Assembly (NCBI RefSeq): GCF_016427535.1 | Contig: NZ_JAELXV010000004.1 | Span: forward strand, 124,001-188,000 | DNA from: Hymenobacter sp. BT559 | GTDB taxonomy: Bacteria; Bacteroidota; Bacteroidia; Cytophagales; Hymenobacteraceae | Direction of reading: 5' to 3' | DNA: 64,000 nt | Part shown: positions 36,025 through 44,751 of the stretch, piece by piece | How positions within the stretch are numbered: the stretch's first letter is position 1 | How the letters are laid out: each line of letters opens with the position of its first letter | The notes under the pieces: generated by a model | Told to the model about the DNA's origin: nothing | Seen by the model: only the letters and a program-made list of their open reading frames with translations | The model's database searches: none | Made by a program: the position numbers and the translations under genes

Positions 36025-38241
36025 CTATTCGGGCTTTGCTTTGATTTTGGCCTTTTCGCCCGAAGCGTCTTTGGCTTTCGAATCAAGTTCGCCGTCTTTG
36101 GCCTTCGTCTTCGATTTTTCGCCATTGGCGCCTTTGGTCTTTACTTTCACTTTGTCGCTGTCGTCGTCCACTTTGGTTTTCACCTTAGTGCCGTCGGCGA
36201 GCTTCACTTTGCTCTTGCCAGGCTGAGGACGAGCGGGCTTCACCGGTACGGCGATGATGGTCGTAGTCGGAGCGGGCTCCTGAATAACGGGCATCGACTC
36301 ACCTTCCTTCAGCACCACGCGGAACTCATCGCGGCGGTTGAGCTGCATGTTCTCGGGCGTATCGTTCGGAGCAGCAGGGCGGCGCTCGCCGTAGCTAACC
36401 GTGGTGAGGCGGGCACCAGCCACACCTTGCTTCACGAGGTAGTTGCGGGCGGCATCGGCGCGGTTCTGGCCGAGTACCATGTTGTACTCATCCGTGTTGC
36501 GCGAGTCGCAGTGGCCTTCAATCGAGATGTTCAGGCCAGTGTTAGCTTGCAGAATAGCCGCCGTATTCTTGAGGGTCTTGATAGACTCCGGACGTAGCGT
36601 GTACTTGTCGGTGTCGAAGTATATCTTCTTGAACTGGCTGTTAGCCGTCGTGTCGATATAGTTAACGTAGAAGTTCTTAACAATCGAAGCCGAGTCAGCC
36701 GTCGAAATCGGTACTGCAAACTCTTGCGTTTCGATATTCTTACCGTCTTTGTTTACCGCTACCTGGTAGGTACGGCCCGACAGCAGGTTTACGCTGTAGT
36801 CACCATTCGGCTGCTTCGTGATGTCGCGGAAGCTGATAGCCTCGTTCGAAGCCGTTTTGCCGCTGAACACCAACTCTACCCCGGGGATAGACTGCAAGCT
36901 GTCGCGCTTCGAGAACACCTGACCTTTGATGGTGACGTTCTTGATGTAGTTGATGGTATAGATGTCTTTCTCGCCGTAGCCACCGATGCGGTACGAGCTG
37001 AGGTAAGCATACGAACCATCGGGAGCGAGGCGGTAGTACGAGTCAGCATCCGGCGTGTTGATGGGGTAGCCCAGGTTTTCGGGGCGGCCCCACTTGCGGC
37101 CAATGCTGTCCCACTGCGACTTGAAGATGTCGTAGTTACCCATCGTGTTGTGGCCACGCGAAGCAAAATACAACGTCTTGCCATCGCGGCTCAGGTACGG
37201 GCTGTCTTCGTCGTACTTGGTGTTGATAGCGTTACCTAGGGACTTAGCCGGGCCCCAGTCGCCGCCGTTCGAGCGGGTGCTGTAGTACAGGTCTAGCGTG
37301 CCATCTTCCGAGTACTTACCAGTCGAGAAATACAGCGTCTGGCCGTCGGGCGTAATGTAAGCGTCGCCTTCGTAGTACTTCGAGTTAATGTTGTCGTTCA
37401 GGCGCTTAGGAGCCGTCCAGTCGCCACCCGTTTTCTCCGACACGAAGATGTCACCGTTATTGTCGTTGCGGTACAACAGCAGTTTGCTATCGTTGTCATA
37501 CAGCTGGATAGAGGCGTCGTGGCCTTTTGCGTTGAGCACGCCTGACAGCGAGCGGGGCTTCTCCCAGTTATCAGCATCAACACGGTGGGTTTCGAAGATG
37601 TCTTCGTAGTACTCACCGTCGGCCGCTAAGCCTTTCTTCTTTACGTCCGAGCCCGTTACCTGCTCGCCACGCGACGTATAAATCAGCGTTTTATCATCGG
37701 CCGAAATTACGGGGCTGTGCTCCGAGTACTGCGTGTTTACCGTGGGCCCTAGGTTCTTCACGAAGATGTCCTTGGGCTGGTTGAAGAGCACTTTCGCGTT
37801 CTTGCTGTGCTGAATCAGCTGCGCTACCTCTTCGCGGCGCGCGTCGTTGCGCTTCTTCAGCGTGGCATTGTACGCCTGGTAGTGCGTGATAGCCTCGTCG
37901 AAGTTATAGTTGAGGTGGTCAACCTGACCCAGCCAGTACTCAATGTCGCGCGACACCTTGGGCTTCAGCTTCTGCGCCTTATAGATATAGTCGCTGGCTT
38001 TTTCCTTATCGAAGGACAGGTACGCTACACCGGCCCGGAACAACGCTGTGGCGTTATTGGGGTCTTTGGCCAGCACCCGCTCGTAGTAAGGGATGGAGGC
38101 GCGGTAGTTTTCCAGGTCGAAAAGCTTGTTGCCAGTCTTAAGGTCCTTGCGCGTGCTCTGCGCCAGGGCGGGGCTGCTCGCGGCCGCCGTCAGGGCCAGC
38201 GCGCACGAGGCGTGCAGCAGCTTTCTGGATAGGTTGTCCAT
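36025..38241 (-). CDS. porE: PorE-like T9SS protein: TPR, WD40-like propeller, regulatory domain, OmpA domain
   Basis: Outer-membrane associated protein of 738 residues (ATG at 38241, signal MDNLSRKLLHASCALALTAA). It has TPR repeats (residues 40-150), a PD40/WD40-like propeller with repeats such as YEGDAYITPDGQTLYFSTG and DEDSPYLSRDGKTLYFAS, then a carboxypeptidase-regulatory-like domain (around 450-530). An OmpA peptidoglycan-binding domain contains EGHCDSRNTDEYNMVLGQNR. This is the order of PorE, which anchors the type IX secretion system to peptidoglycan. A 75-residue Lys/Asp-rich tail (KVKVKTKGANGEKSKTKAKD) is extra. It lies just upstream of ubiE-porT. Confidence 0.88.
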   Translation of the reverse strand: MDNLSRKLLHASCALALTAAASSPALAQSTRKDLKTGNKLFDLENYRASIPYYERVLAKDPNNATALFRAGVAYLSFDKEKASDYIYKAQKLKPKVSRDIEYWLGQVDHLNYNFDEAITHYQAYNATLKKRNDARREEVAQLIQHSKNAKVLFNQPKDIFVKNLGPTVNTQYSEHSPVISADDKTLIYTSRGEQVTGSDVKKKGLAADGEYYEDIFETHRVDADNWEKPRSLSGVLNAKGHDASIQLYDNDSKLLLYRNDNNGDIFVSEKTGGDWTAPKRLNDNINSKYYEGDAYITPDGQTLYFSTGKYSEDGTLDLYYSTRSNGGDWGPAKSLGNAINTKYDEDSPYLSRDGKTLYFASRGHNTMGNYDIFKSQWDSIGRKWGRPENLGYPINTPDADSYYRLAPDGSYAYLSSYRIGGYGEKDIYTINYIKNVTIKGQVFSKRDSLQSIPGVELVFSGKTASNEAISFRDITKQPNGDYSVNLLSGRTYQVAVNKDGKNIETQEFAVPISTADSASIVKNFYVNYIDTTANSQFKKIYFDTDKYTLRPESIKTLKNTAAILQANTGLNISIEGHCDSRNTDEYNMVLGQNRADAARNYLVKQGVAGARLTTVSYGERRPAAPNDTPENMQLNRRDEFRVVLKEGESMPVIQEPAPTTTIIAVPVKPARPQPGKSKVKLADGTKVKTKVDDDSDKVKVKTKGANGEKSKTKAKDGELDSKAKDASGEKAKIKAKPE

Positions 38242-38668
38242 TGAAAAGAGGTGTTTGGGGTAATTAAAGAAGCGCATAGAGACGGAATAAGCCAGGACGT
38301 ATCCCATAAGCAGTTCGGCGTCTTATACTAATTTTTAACGTCAGGGTTGGTAGTACTACTTCTAAATTGCTGCTGAACGACCGAAACAATTGGCACAAAT
38401 ATAGGCACCTGCCCGTGGCTGCTGGGCTCCTTTGCACCACCTAAGGCTTCAAACTGTTCGCTTCTCAACCCGTTACTATATCTGTTCAAGCAAAAGGTAA
38501 CCCGGCAAATATAGGAAAGCTGCGAAAAAAGCTTGAAAAAGGTTCCTTTCCGCTAAATGCTTGGGCGGCACTGCCAGCCGAGGCGTGCTGCCAAGCTTTG
38601 GCGCGGCATCTTTGTACTACCTAGGGGCCATTCGCTCCTTTTTACTTAGCACCACTAACCTCCACGCT
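38242..38668. promoter_or_regulatory. Divergent 427-bp promoter region between porE and engB
   Basis: No gene is visible. Two copies of TATATTTG on the minus strand (38396-38403 and 38506-38513) match the TAnnTTTG -7 consensus and probably drive porE from two start sites. The remainder is AT-rich with poly-A tracts (near 38525-38545). On the plus strand CATCTTTG at 38608-38615 is a one-base variant box for engB. Confidence 0.6.
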
Positions 38669-39289
38669 ATGCTCATTCGCGACGCTCACTTTGTGAGCAG
38701 TAACACCCAGCTGGCGGCCTGCCCCACCCCCGACCGCCCCGAGTACGCCTTCATTGGCCGCTCCAATGTGGGCAAGTCTTCGCTGCTCAACATGCTCACT
38801 GGCCGCAACGGCCTAGCCAAAATATCAAGCACCCCCGGCAAGACGCAAGTCATCAACCATTTCATGATAAATGATGAATGGTACCTCGTTGACTTGCCCG
38901 GCTACGGCTACGCCCGCGTGAGCAAAAGCTCGCGCGCCGACTGGGGCAAAATGATAAATGCCTACCTCACCCGCCGCGAAAACCTGACTTGCGTGTGCGT
39001 GCTGCTCGACTCGCGCCACCCGCCGCAAGCCGTGGACCTAGAGTTTATGGAAAAGCTAGGCGAGGACGGCGTACCATTTGTGATGGTTTTCACCAAAACT
39101 GATAAGCAATCGGCCACTCGCACTAATGAATTGGTGACCGCCTACCTGGCCAAAATGGGCGAAATATGGGATGAGCTGCCGCGGCACTTCCTCACGTCAT
39201 CCGAAACCGGCGCCGGGCGGGAGGAATTACTCGGCTTTATTGAGGAAGTAAACCGCCAGGTGGCCGCCGGAGCCGCCGATGCGCAGTAA
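38669..39289 (+). CDS. engB: Ribosome biogenesis GTPase EngB (YihA/YsxC)
   Basis: Essential GTPase for assembly of the large ribosomal subunit. The ATG at 38669 (MLIRDAHFVSSNTQLAAC) gives 206 residues. G1 is GRSNVGKSS at 30-38, G2 in STPGKTQVINHF, G3 DLPGYGYA and G4 FTKTDK. The longest frame adds an unconserved 36-residue leader. Confidence 0.95.
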   Translation: MLIRDAHFVSSNTQLAACPTPDRPEYAFIGRSNVGKSSLLNMLTGRNGLAKISSTPGKTQVINHFMINDEWYLVDLPGYGYARVSKSSRADWGKMINAYLTRRENLTCVCVLLDSRHPPQAVDLEFMEKLGEDGVPFVMVFTKTDKQSATRTNELVTAYLAKMGEIWDELPRHFLTSSETGAGREELLGFIEEVNRQVAAGAADAQ

Positions 39290-39345
39290 TTTGGCCCCTC
39301 AATTGCTCTTAGACCAATCTATTTTCTCGTAATCCTTTATTTTCC

Positions 39346-39801
39346 ATGAAAAAAATTATGCTTTCGGTGCTAGGCCTGGCCCTGGCTGCTAGCGCCGCCC
39401 AAGCCCAAGCCACCAAACCTAACACTACGCCTCCCGCCCAAGCCCCCTCGCAAACCGAGCAGGGCACCGGCCTCAACCACGTAGGGGCCAGCATTCCGGT
39501 GGCGGCCTACTACGAAGGGGGCCAGGAGGCTATGTATGCCTTTATTGCTAAGGAGCTGAAGTATCCGCTGCTGGCCAAGCGCAACCGCATGCAGGGCCGC
39601 TGCATTGTGAGCTTTACCCTCAATCCCGATGGCACGATGCAGGGCATCAAACTGGTGAAGCAAGTGGGCGGCGGCACCGGCGAAGAAGCGCTGCGCGTAG
39701 TACGTTTGCTTAAGTTTAAGAAACCCGAATACCCCATCCTGACTAGCCTACCCATCGATTTCAAGCTCGGCGTAACGGGCTCGAACGCGCTGGAAAACTA
39801 G
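39346..39801 (+). CDS. TonB C-terminal domain periplasmic protein
   Basis: A 151-residue exported protein: signal peptide (MKKIMLSVLGLALAASAAQA), Pro-rich linker, then a TonB-C domain. The domain is seen as RMQGRCIVSFTLNPDGTMQGIKLVKQVGGG followed by EEALRVVRLLKFKKPE. It lacks a membrane anchor for ExbB coupling, so it is more likely a periplasmic binding module than an energy transducer. Confidence 0.85.
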   Translation: MKKIMLSVLGLALAASAAQAQATKPNTTPPAQAPSQTEQGTGLNHVGASIPVAAYYEGGQEAMYAFIAKELKYPLLAKRNRMQGRCIVSFTLNPDGTMQGIKLVKQVGGGTGEEALRVVRLLKFKKPEYPILTSLPIDFKLGVTGSNALEN

Positions 39802-39808
39802 ATTTTTT

Positions 39809-39904
39809 AATGGTGAATTGTTAGTGGTTAATGGTTAATTTATCAATCAACCGCTCTTTTACTCAAGTCATTAACAATTCATCATTAATCCTTAACCATT
39901 AAGA
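39809..39904. repeat. AT-rich intergenic island of TTAAC/GTTAA words
   Basis: The gap between the TonB-C and DUF5606 genes is filled with motifs such as GGTTAATGGTTAA on the left and TTAACAATTC...TTAACCATTAA on the right, which are in inverse orientation. The same vocabulary makes the heptamer array at 32001. Confidence 0.65.
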
Positions 39905-39906
39905 AA

Positions 39907-40350
39907 ATGCCTTACGATTTGAAAGAACTGGCGGCCATCAGCGGCCAGAGTGGTCTGTACCGCCTCCTGAAGCCCGCCCGCCACGGTGTGTTGGTTGAAA
40001 GCCTCGATGCCAAAGCCGCTCGCTCGCTGGCGCCAGCCAGCAACAAAGTATCGCTGCTGAGTGAAATCGGCATCTACAGCCAAGACTCGGACGATACGGT
40101 GCCGCTGACGCAGGTTTTTGAGAACATCTACCAGAAGTATGGTACCAGCCTGCCGGTAAGCAACAAGTCGTCGGAAGCCGAGCTAACGAGCTTTCTGGCT
40201 GAAGTGCTGCCTGAGTACGACCGCGAGCGCGTGTACCTCTCCGATATTAAAAAGCTGGTGACTTGGTACGGCATCGTAAGCCAGCACCGCCCCTACGAAG
40301 AAGCGACCGAGAGCGAAGCATCTACCACCGAAACGACGGAAGAAGCTTAA
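39907..40350 (+). CDS. DUF5606 domain-containing protein
   Basis: A 147-residue cytoplasmic protein matching DUF5606, a family restricted to Bacteroidota. The DLKELAAISGQSGLYRLLKP and KVSLLSEIGIYSQDSDDTVPL segments are the conserved N-terminal barrel. The C-terminus is Glu/Thr-rich. Function is unknown. A terminator follows directly. Confidence 0.88.
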   Translation: MPYDLKELAAISGQSGLYRLLKPARHGVLVESLDAKAARSLAPASNKVSLLSEIGIYSQDSDDTVPLTQVFENIYQKYGTSLPVSNKSSEAELTSFLAEVLPEYDRERVYLSDIKKLVTWYGIVSQHRPYEEATESEASTTETTEEA

Positions 40351-40376
40351 TTCCTAGGTTCGAAATTCTTCCATGC

Positions 40377-40417
40377 AAAAGAGACGGCGCCCCAACTGGG
40401 GCGCCGCCTCTTTTTTG
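40377..40417. terminator. Terminator between DUF5606 and fbp
   Basis: AAAAGAGACGGCGCCCC pairs with GGGGCGCCGCCTCTTTTTT around AACT with one mismatch; A- and T-runs on either side suit both strands. Confidence 0.9.
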
Positions 40418-40452
40418 ATGGACCTTGGCCTGAATAAAGCTCTATAGGGGAC

Positions 40453-41484
40453 CTAGGCGCCAGCAAAGGCGGCGGGCGTAGCTGCCGTTTCCTGCGCCAT
40501 AAAGGCCTCGGCCTGCTCTACTAGGTCTTGGCTGCCGATGAAGATGGGGCAGCGCGCGTGGCATTCTTTGGGCTCGATGCTGAGCGTGCGCTGATGGCCG
40601 TCGGAGCTGCGCCCGCCGGCCTGCTCCACGATAAAAGCTAGTGGGTTGCACTCATACATGAGGCGCAGCTTACCCTTAGGGGTCTTGCCGGTGGCGGGGT
40701 AGATGTAGATGCCGCCCTTGAGTAGATTGCGGTGGAAGTCGGCCACGAGCGAGCCGATGTAGCGGGCTGAAAAGCTCGCGTCTTTGCAGTACTTCACAAA
40801 CGCCGTTACGCCGGGCGAGAAGGTTTCGGACGCGCCTTCGTTGATGGAATAGACGGCGCCGGTTTTGGGCGTCTGAATGTCGGGGTGCGATAAGAAAAAT
40901 TCGCCTAGGCTCGGCTCATAGGTAAAGCCATTGACGCCGTTGCCGGTGGTGTACACGAGCATGGTGCTGGAGCCGTAGATGACGTAGCCAGCTGCTACCT
41001 GGTGGGTGCCAGGCTGCAGGCAGTCGGCCGTGGTGCCGGGCCGGCCGGTGGGCGACACGCGACGGTAGATACTGAAAATGGTGCCGATGCTGACGTTGAC
41101 GTCGATGTTGCTGGAGCCGTCGAGCGGGTCGATGGCCACCACGTACTTGCCCTGGTTGTTACCAGTTTGAATCATGTCCTCATCTTCCTCGGAGATGATG
41201 GTGCAGACCTCGCCCCCATTGCGCAGCGCCCGGATAAAGCGGATGTTGGCAATCACGTCGAGCTTTTGCTGGTCCTCGCCCTGCACGTTGCGGTTGCCAT
41301 AGGCCCCGGCAATGTCGATGAGGCCCGAGCGGTTGATTTCGCGGTTCACGATTTTGGCCGCCAGCGCAATGTCGCGCAGCAGCTGCGAAAGCTCCCCAGT
41401 GGCGTAAGGGAAGTCTTCCTGCTTGCGCATAATGAAGCGGTCGAGGGTGGTGCCGACGGGCAAGGCGAGTTTGTTGTGGTCCAT
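40453..41484 (-). CDS. fbp: Fructose-1,6-bisphosphatase class I
   Basis: Gluconeogenic phosphatase converting fructose 1,6-bisphosphate to fructose 6-phosphate. The ATG at 41484 ([17 protein letters not shown]) gives 343 residues. The metal-binding [11 protein letters not shown] (Asp119 onward), ISEEDED and C-terminal [21 protein letters not shown] motifs are intact. It is divergent from lysC. Confidence 0.95.
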   Translation of the reverse strand: MDHNKLALPVGTTLDRFIMRKQEDFPYATGELSQLLRDIALAAKIVNREINRSGLIDIAGAYGNRNVQGEDQQKLDVIANIRFIRALRNGGEVCTIISEEDEDMIQTGNNQGKYVVAIDPLDGSSNIDVNVSIGTIFSIYRRVSPTGRPGTTADCLQPGTHQVAAGYVIYGSSTMLVYTTGNGVNGFTYEPSLGEFFLSHPDIQTPKTGAVYSINEGASETFSPGVTAFVKYCKDASFSARYIGSLVADFHRNLLKGGIYIYPATGKTPKGKLRLMYECNPLAFIVEQAGGRSSDGHQRTLSIEPKECHARCPIFIGSQDLVEQAEAFMAQETAATPAAFAGA

Positions 41485-41511
41485 ATAAACGTGAGGGAAG
41501 GAGAGCCTTCG

Positions 41512-41566
41512 CAAAGCTAGCCTTTTTTGACCATGCCACCTACCTGCGCCTTACTGCCTAGTTTTG
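41512..41566. promoter_or_regulatory. Divergent fbp/lysC -7 boxes
   Basis: TAGCTTTG on the minus strand (41512-41519) lies 28 bases upstream of fbp, and TAGTTTTG on the plus strand (41559-41566) lies seven bases upstream of the lysC ATG at 41573. The latter spacing implies a nearly leaderless lysC mRNA. Confidence 0.55.
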
Positions 41567-41572
41567 GGGCCT

Positions 41573-42868
41573 ATGGCAACTGAACTAACGGGCCTACAGG
41601 TCTACAAATTTGGCGGCGCCTCGGTGAAGGACGCGGCCGCCATTCTCAATCTGCGCCACATCGTCGAAACCACCGCCGCGGGCCGCCCGCTGCTCATTGT
41701 GGTATCGGCCATGGGCAAAACGACGAATGCCCTAGAGGAGCTGTTTGCCCTGGCCCACGCCGGCCGCGACTATACAGCTCCGCTGGTACGGCTGGAAGCC
41801 TACCACCAAGAAGCCGCCCACGCCTTGGCAGCCCATTTGAAGCCAGCTACCCAAACTGATGTGCAGGAGATGCTGCACGAGGCGTTTGAGGCACTAAACG
41901 AGCAACTAGCGGGGGTAGGCAGCGCGGCTAGCTACGACGAGCAGTACGACCAAGTGGTAAGCTACGGTGAATTACTCGCCTCTCAGCTCATTGCCTTAGT
42001 GCTGAATGACCTGCGCCCAACGCGCTGGCAGGATTGCCGCCCGCTGCTGCGCACCGACACTAGCTGGCGCGAAGGCCGGATAAATTGGACCGTGACCGAA
42101 AACAACCTGCGCGCCGCCCTGCCGCCCCTACTGCGCGAGGCGGGCGTAGTAGTGACTCAGGGCTTCGTGGGAGGCACTACCAAGGGACGCACCACTACCC
42201 TAGGGCGCGAAGGCTCCGACTACTCGGCCGCCATCTTTGCCTATTGCCTGCGAGCCGAGAGCGTGACCATCTGGAAAGACGTGCCGGGCCTGCTCAATGC
42301 CGACCCCAAAATCTTCCCGGACACAGTACGCTATCCCGAAATCAGCTACCAGGAGACAATAGAGATGGCGTACTACGGGGCTAGCGTTATTCACCCCAAG
42401 ACGCTGAAGCCGCTGGCCGACCGCAAGATTCCGCTGCGGGTGAAGTCGTTTCTGGACCCCACGGCCGAGGGCACGCTTATCCACGACTGCCAGCACCCGC
42501 CGCTGGCGCCTGCTTTTATCCGCAAAACGGGGCAGTGCCTAGTGTCGCTGGAAAGCAAGGACTTCGCGTTTATTTCGGAGGAGAACCTGGAAGTAATTTT
42601 TGGAGCGCTGGCTCAGGCTCGCCTGAAAATCAACCTCATGCAAAATTCGGCGCTTAGCTTCTCGGTGTGCCTCGATGGCGAGCCTACGCGGCTGGCGCAG
42701 GCCGTGGCGGCCCTAGGTGCTCAGTTTCGGGTGCAGTACAACGAAGGCCTGACGCTCTTTACCATCAAAAACTACACGGCCGCCAGCGTGGCTCAGCTCG
42801 TGGCCGGGCGCACGGTGCTGCTGGAGCAGCGCACGCGCAGCACGTTTCAGGTGGTAGTGAGGGAGTAG
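41573..42868 (+). CDS. lysC: Aspartate kinase
   Basis: First enzyme of the lysine/threonine/methionine pathway, phosphorylating aspartate. The ATG at 41573 gives 431 residues; the TTG three codons upstream overlaps the -7 box. The kinase N-terminus is VYKFGGASVKDA; the second signature is TTTLGREGSDYSAAIFAYCL. Two ACT domains occupy roughly 300-431. It is monofunctional, with no homoserine dehydrogenase fusion. Confidence 0.95.
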   Translation: MATELTGLQVYKFGGASVKDAAAILNLRHIVETTAAGRPLLIVVSAMGKTTNALEELFALAHAGRDYTAPLVRLEAYHQEAAHALAAHLKPATQTDVQEMLHEAFEALNEQLAGVGSAASYDEQYDQVVSYGELLASQLIALVLNDLRPTRWQDCRPLLRTDTSWREGRINWTVTENNLRAALPPLLREAGVVVTQGFVGGTTKGRTTTLGREGSDYSAAIFAYCLRAESVTIWKDVPGLLNADPKIFPDTVRYPEISYQETIEMAYYGASVIHPKTLKPLADRKIPLRVKSFLDPTAEGTLIHDCQHPPLAPAFIRKTGQCLVSLESKDFAFISEENLEVIFGALAQARLKINLMQNSALSFSVCLDGEPTRLAQAVAALGAQFRVQYNEGLTLFTIKNYTAASVAQLVAGRTVLLEQRTRSTFQVVVRE

Positions 42869-42895
42869 CTGCGCATGTAAGGCTCAAGCTAGGCC

Positions 42896-43951
42896 CTAGG
42901 TATAGTCGAAAGCCGACGTGTAGAGTGGCTGCGTTGGGTTTTGCTTTACTTGTTCAGGCGCTAAGCCGTTGGCTCTGCATAGCACCTGCGTGTAGGTGGG
43001 CTGCTTCAGACGCTGCAGCAGCCCTAGCTTGCCGCTGCCTTTGAGATAGTGGTGCAAAGGTGAGGCAACATCGAGCAGCACCAGCGCCGAGGTGTAGCCG
43101 AAGTGGACCAGCACACTTTCTAGCAGGCGCAGCAGCTCGGGCTCGCGGCCGGGCAGTACATACAGGGCTTCTAAGGCAGCAAATTCGTACTTGGCAGGGT
43201 TGATGAGCCGCTTGAGCACTGGCACGTGGGGCAGCACCCGCAAGAGCAGCTGCCCACTGAGGCCAGGCATGGCCACGATGCGCCACCGCACCGGATTAGC
43301 CTGCACGCCAGCAATGATTTCGCCGTTTTCGCGCAGCACGAAGTAGTGCTGCTGGTCGTACAGGTGGTCGAACTGAACTAAGGAGTAGCCGGCGTAGGCC
43401 GCCGCCAGAGTGGCGCGCATTGCCGGCAACTCGGGCGCCGCTAACTGCCCAAAGCGGGCGTCTAGGCGTGGGTACAGCCGGCCAAAGGCCAGCGCCTCTA
43501 GCTGGGCTATCGGGTGAAAGCCTGCTTGGGCCGAGATGCGCAACGAGCGGGCATTGGCTTCTTCGATATAAGAGTAAAATACCTGGGGCGCGGGCCGGGT
43601 GCGCTCGATATAGCGCACAGCTTCTTGCTTGAGCCGGTGGCCATAGCCGTGGCCCCGGTGGGCGGCAGCTACGGCTAGGTAGCGGCCGTAGTAGCCGGCT
43701 ACCTGCCCGGCGGGCGTTTGTACTAGGCGCTCCGACAGGCAGTAGGTGCCCACGAGCTCCTCGCCCACCCACAAGTCGAAGAAATAAGGGCCTGTGATGT
43801 GGTTTACTTTTTCGGCCTGGCCGGTGTGGCTGTACTGCGGGCCGTGCGTGCCATAGATAGTTTGCTGCAACAAGGCCACGCTCAGCGGGCTGGCCGTGCG
43901 GCTAATGGTGAGCCGCAGCGGCGGCGAATCGGCAAGGAGTAGCTGCTCCAT
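42896..43951 (-). CDS. GNAT family N-acetyltransferase with C-terminal extension
   Basis: A 351-residue protein from the ATG at 43951 (MEQLLLADSPPLRLT). The first 190 residues are a GNAT domain with the acetyl-CoA loop YLAVAAAHRGHGYGHRLKQE and NARSLRISAQAGFHPIAQLE. The remaining 160 residues (ENGEIIAGVQANPVRWRIVAMPG... onward) read like a second, degenerate GNAT fold. It is twice the normal family size, and the substrate is unknown. It converges with lysC. Confidence 0.8.
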   Translation of the reverse strand: MEQLLLADSPPLRLTISRTASPLSVALLQQTIYGTHGPQYSHTGQAEKVNHITGPYFFDLWVGEELVGTYCLSERLVQTPAGQVAGYYGRYLAVAAAHRGHGYGHRLKQEAVRYIERTRPAPQVFYSYIEEANARSLRISAQAGFHPIAQLEALAFGRLYPRLDARFGQLAAPELPAMRATLAAAYAGYSLVQFDHLYDQQHYFVLRENGEIIAGVQANPVRWRIVAMPGLSGQLLLRVLPHVPVLKRLINPAKYEFAALEALYVLPGREPELLRLLESVLVHFGYTSALVLLDVASPLHHYLKGSGKLGLLQRLKQPTYTQVLCRANGLAPEQVKQNPTQPLYTSAFDYT

Positions 43952-44057
43952 AGAAGGTGGTAGTGCGTTGGGCGCAAGAAGTAGGCCGGCAAGCAACCGC
44001 CGACGCAAATTTGGAGTAAGCAGGCGCATTTGTACGCCACTGCTTTACCTTTCTCTT

Positions 44058-44636
44058 ATGGCCGTTCTCGTGGGCAAGCGCGCCCCTTCCTTTAAAGCTA
44101 CCGCCGTCATTGGCACTCAGGTCGAAGAAGAATTTTCGCTCGACCGCTACCTAGGCAAGCGCTACGTGCTGCTGTTCTTCTACCCGGCCGATTTTTCGGG
44201 CCTTTGCCCGACCGAGCTGTACGCTTTTCAGGAAATGCTGCCCGAGTTTGAGCGCCGGGGCGTGGCCGTAGTGGGCTGCAGCACCGACTCGCACCAGACA
44301 CACCAGGCTTGGCTGCGCATGCCGCGCGAGTCGGGCGGCATCGCGGGCACTACTTTCCCGCTGGTGGCCGACGCTACCAAAACCATCTCGGCCAACTACG
44401 ACGTGCTGGCCGGCCACTACGACTACAACGAAGCCGGTGAGATGGTCTTTGTGGGCGCGCCAGTAGCCTACCGGGGCTTGTTTTTGATTGACCGCGACGG
44501 CATTGTGCGGCACCAACTCGTGAACGACCGGTTCCTAGGTCGCCGCATTTCGGATGCGATGCGCATGGTCGATGCCTTGCAGTATTATGAAGAACACGGC
44601 GAGACCTGCCCCGCCAACTGGGAAGCAGATAAATAA
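44058..44636 (+). CDS. 2-Cys peroxiredoxin (AhpC/Prx1 type)
   Basis: A 192-residue thiol peroxidase. The ATG at 44058 (MAVLVGKRAPSFKATAV) starts the thioredoxin-like fold. Peroxidatic Cys50 is in FYPADFSGLCPTELYAF and resolving Cys184 in HGETCPANWE near the C-terminus, the typical 2-Cys arrangement. With bcp at 6624 this gives two peroxiredoxin classes in the window. Confidence 0.95.
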   Translation: MAVLVGKRAPSFKATAVIGTQVEEEFSLDRYLGKRYVLLFFYPADFSGLCPTELYAFQEMLPEFERRGVAVVGCSTDSHQTHQAWLRMPRESGGIAGTTFPLVADATKTISANYDVLAGHYDYNEAGEMVFVGAPVAYRGLFLIDRDGIVRHQLVNDRFLGRRISDAMRMVDALQYYEEHGETCPANWEADK

Positions 44637-44710
44637 TTATGAATTAGTGGTTAGAAGTTAAGAAGTATGACTGCACAGTACTACCAACTCTTAACTCCTA
44701 ACTATTAACT
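44637..44710. repeat. AT-rich intergenic island before waaA
   Basis: Contains GGTTAGAAGTTAAGAAG on the left and CTCTTAACTCCTAACTATTAAC on the right, inversely related, again using TTAAC/GTTAA words. It leads into the -7 box of waaA. Confidence 0.55.
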
Positions 44711-44748
44711 TAATTTTGTAGCCCCGCCCGGCCTGATGCCGGGCGGGG
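44711..44748 (+). promoter_or_regulatory. TAATTTTG promoter box followed by an 11-bp hairpin at the waaA start
   Basis: TAATTTTG (44711-44718) matches the -7 consensus. It is followed at once by CCCCGCCCGGC, loop CTGAT, GCCGGGCGGGG (44722-44748) and TTCTTGTTTTT. The hairpin plus U-rich tail looks like a terminator for the peroxiredoxin gene, yet it abuts the waaA reading frame, so it may act as an attenuator or 5' stabilising element. Confidence 0.6.
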
Positions 44749-44751
44749 TTC

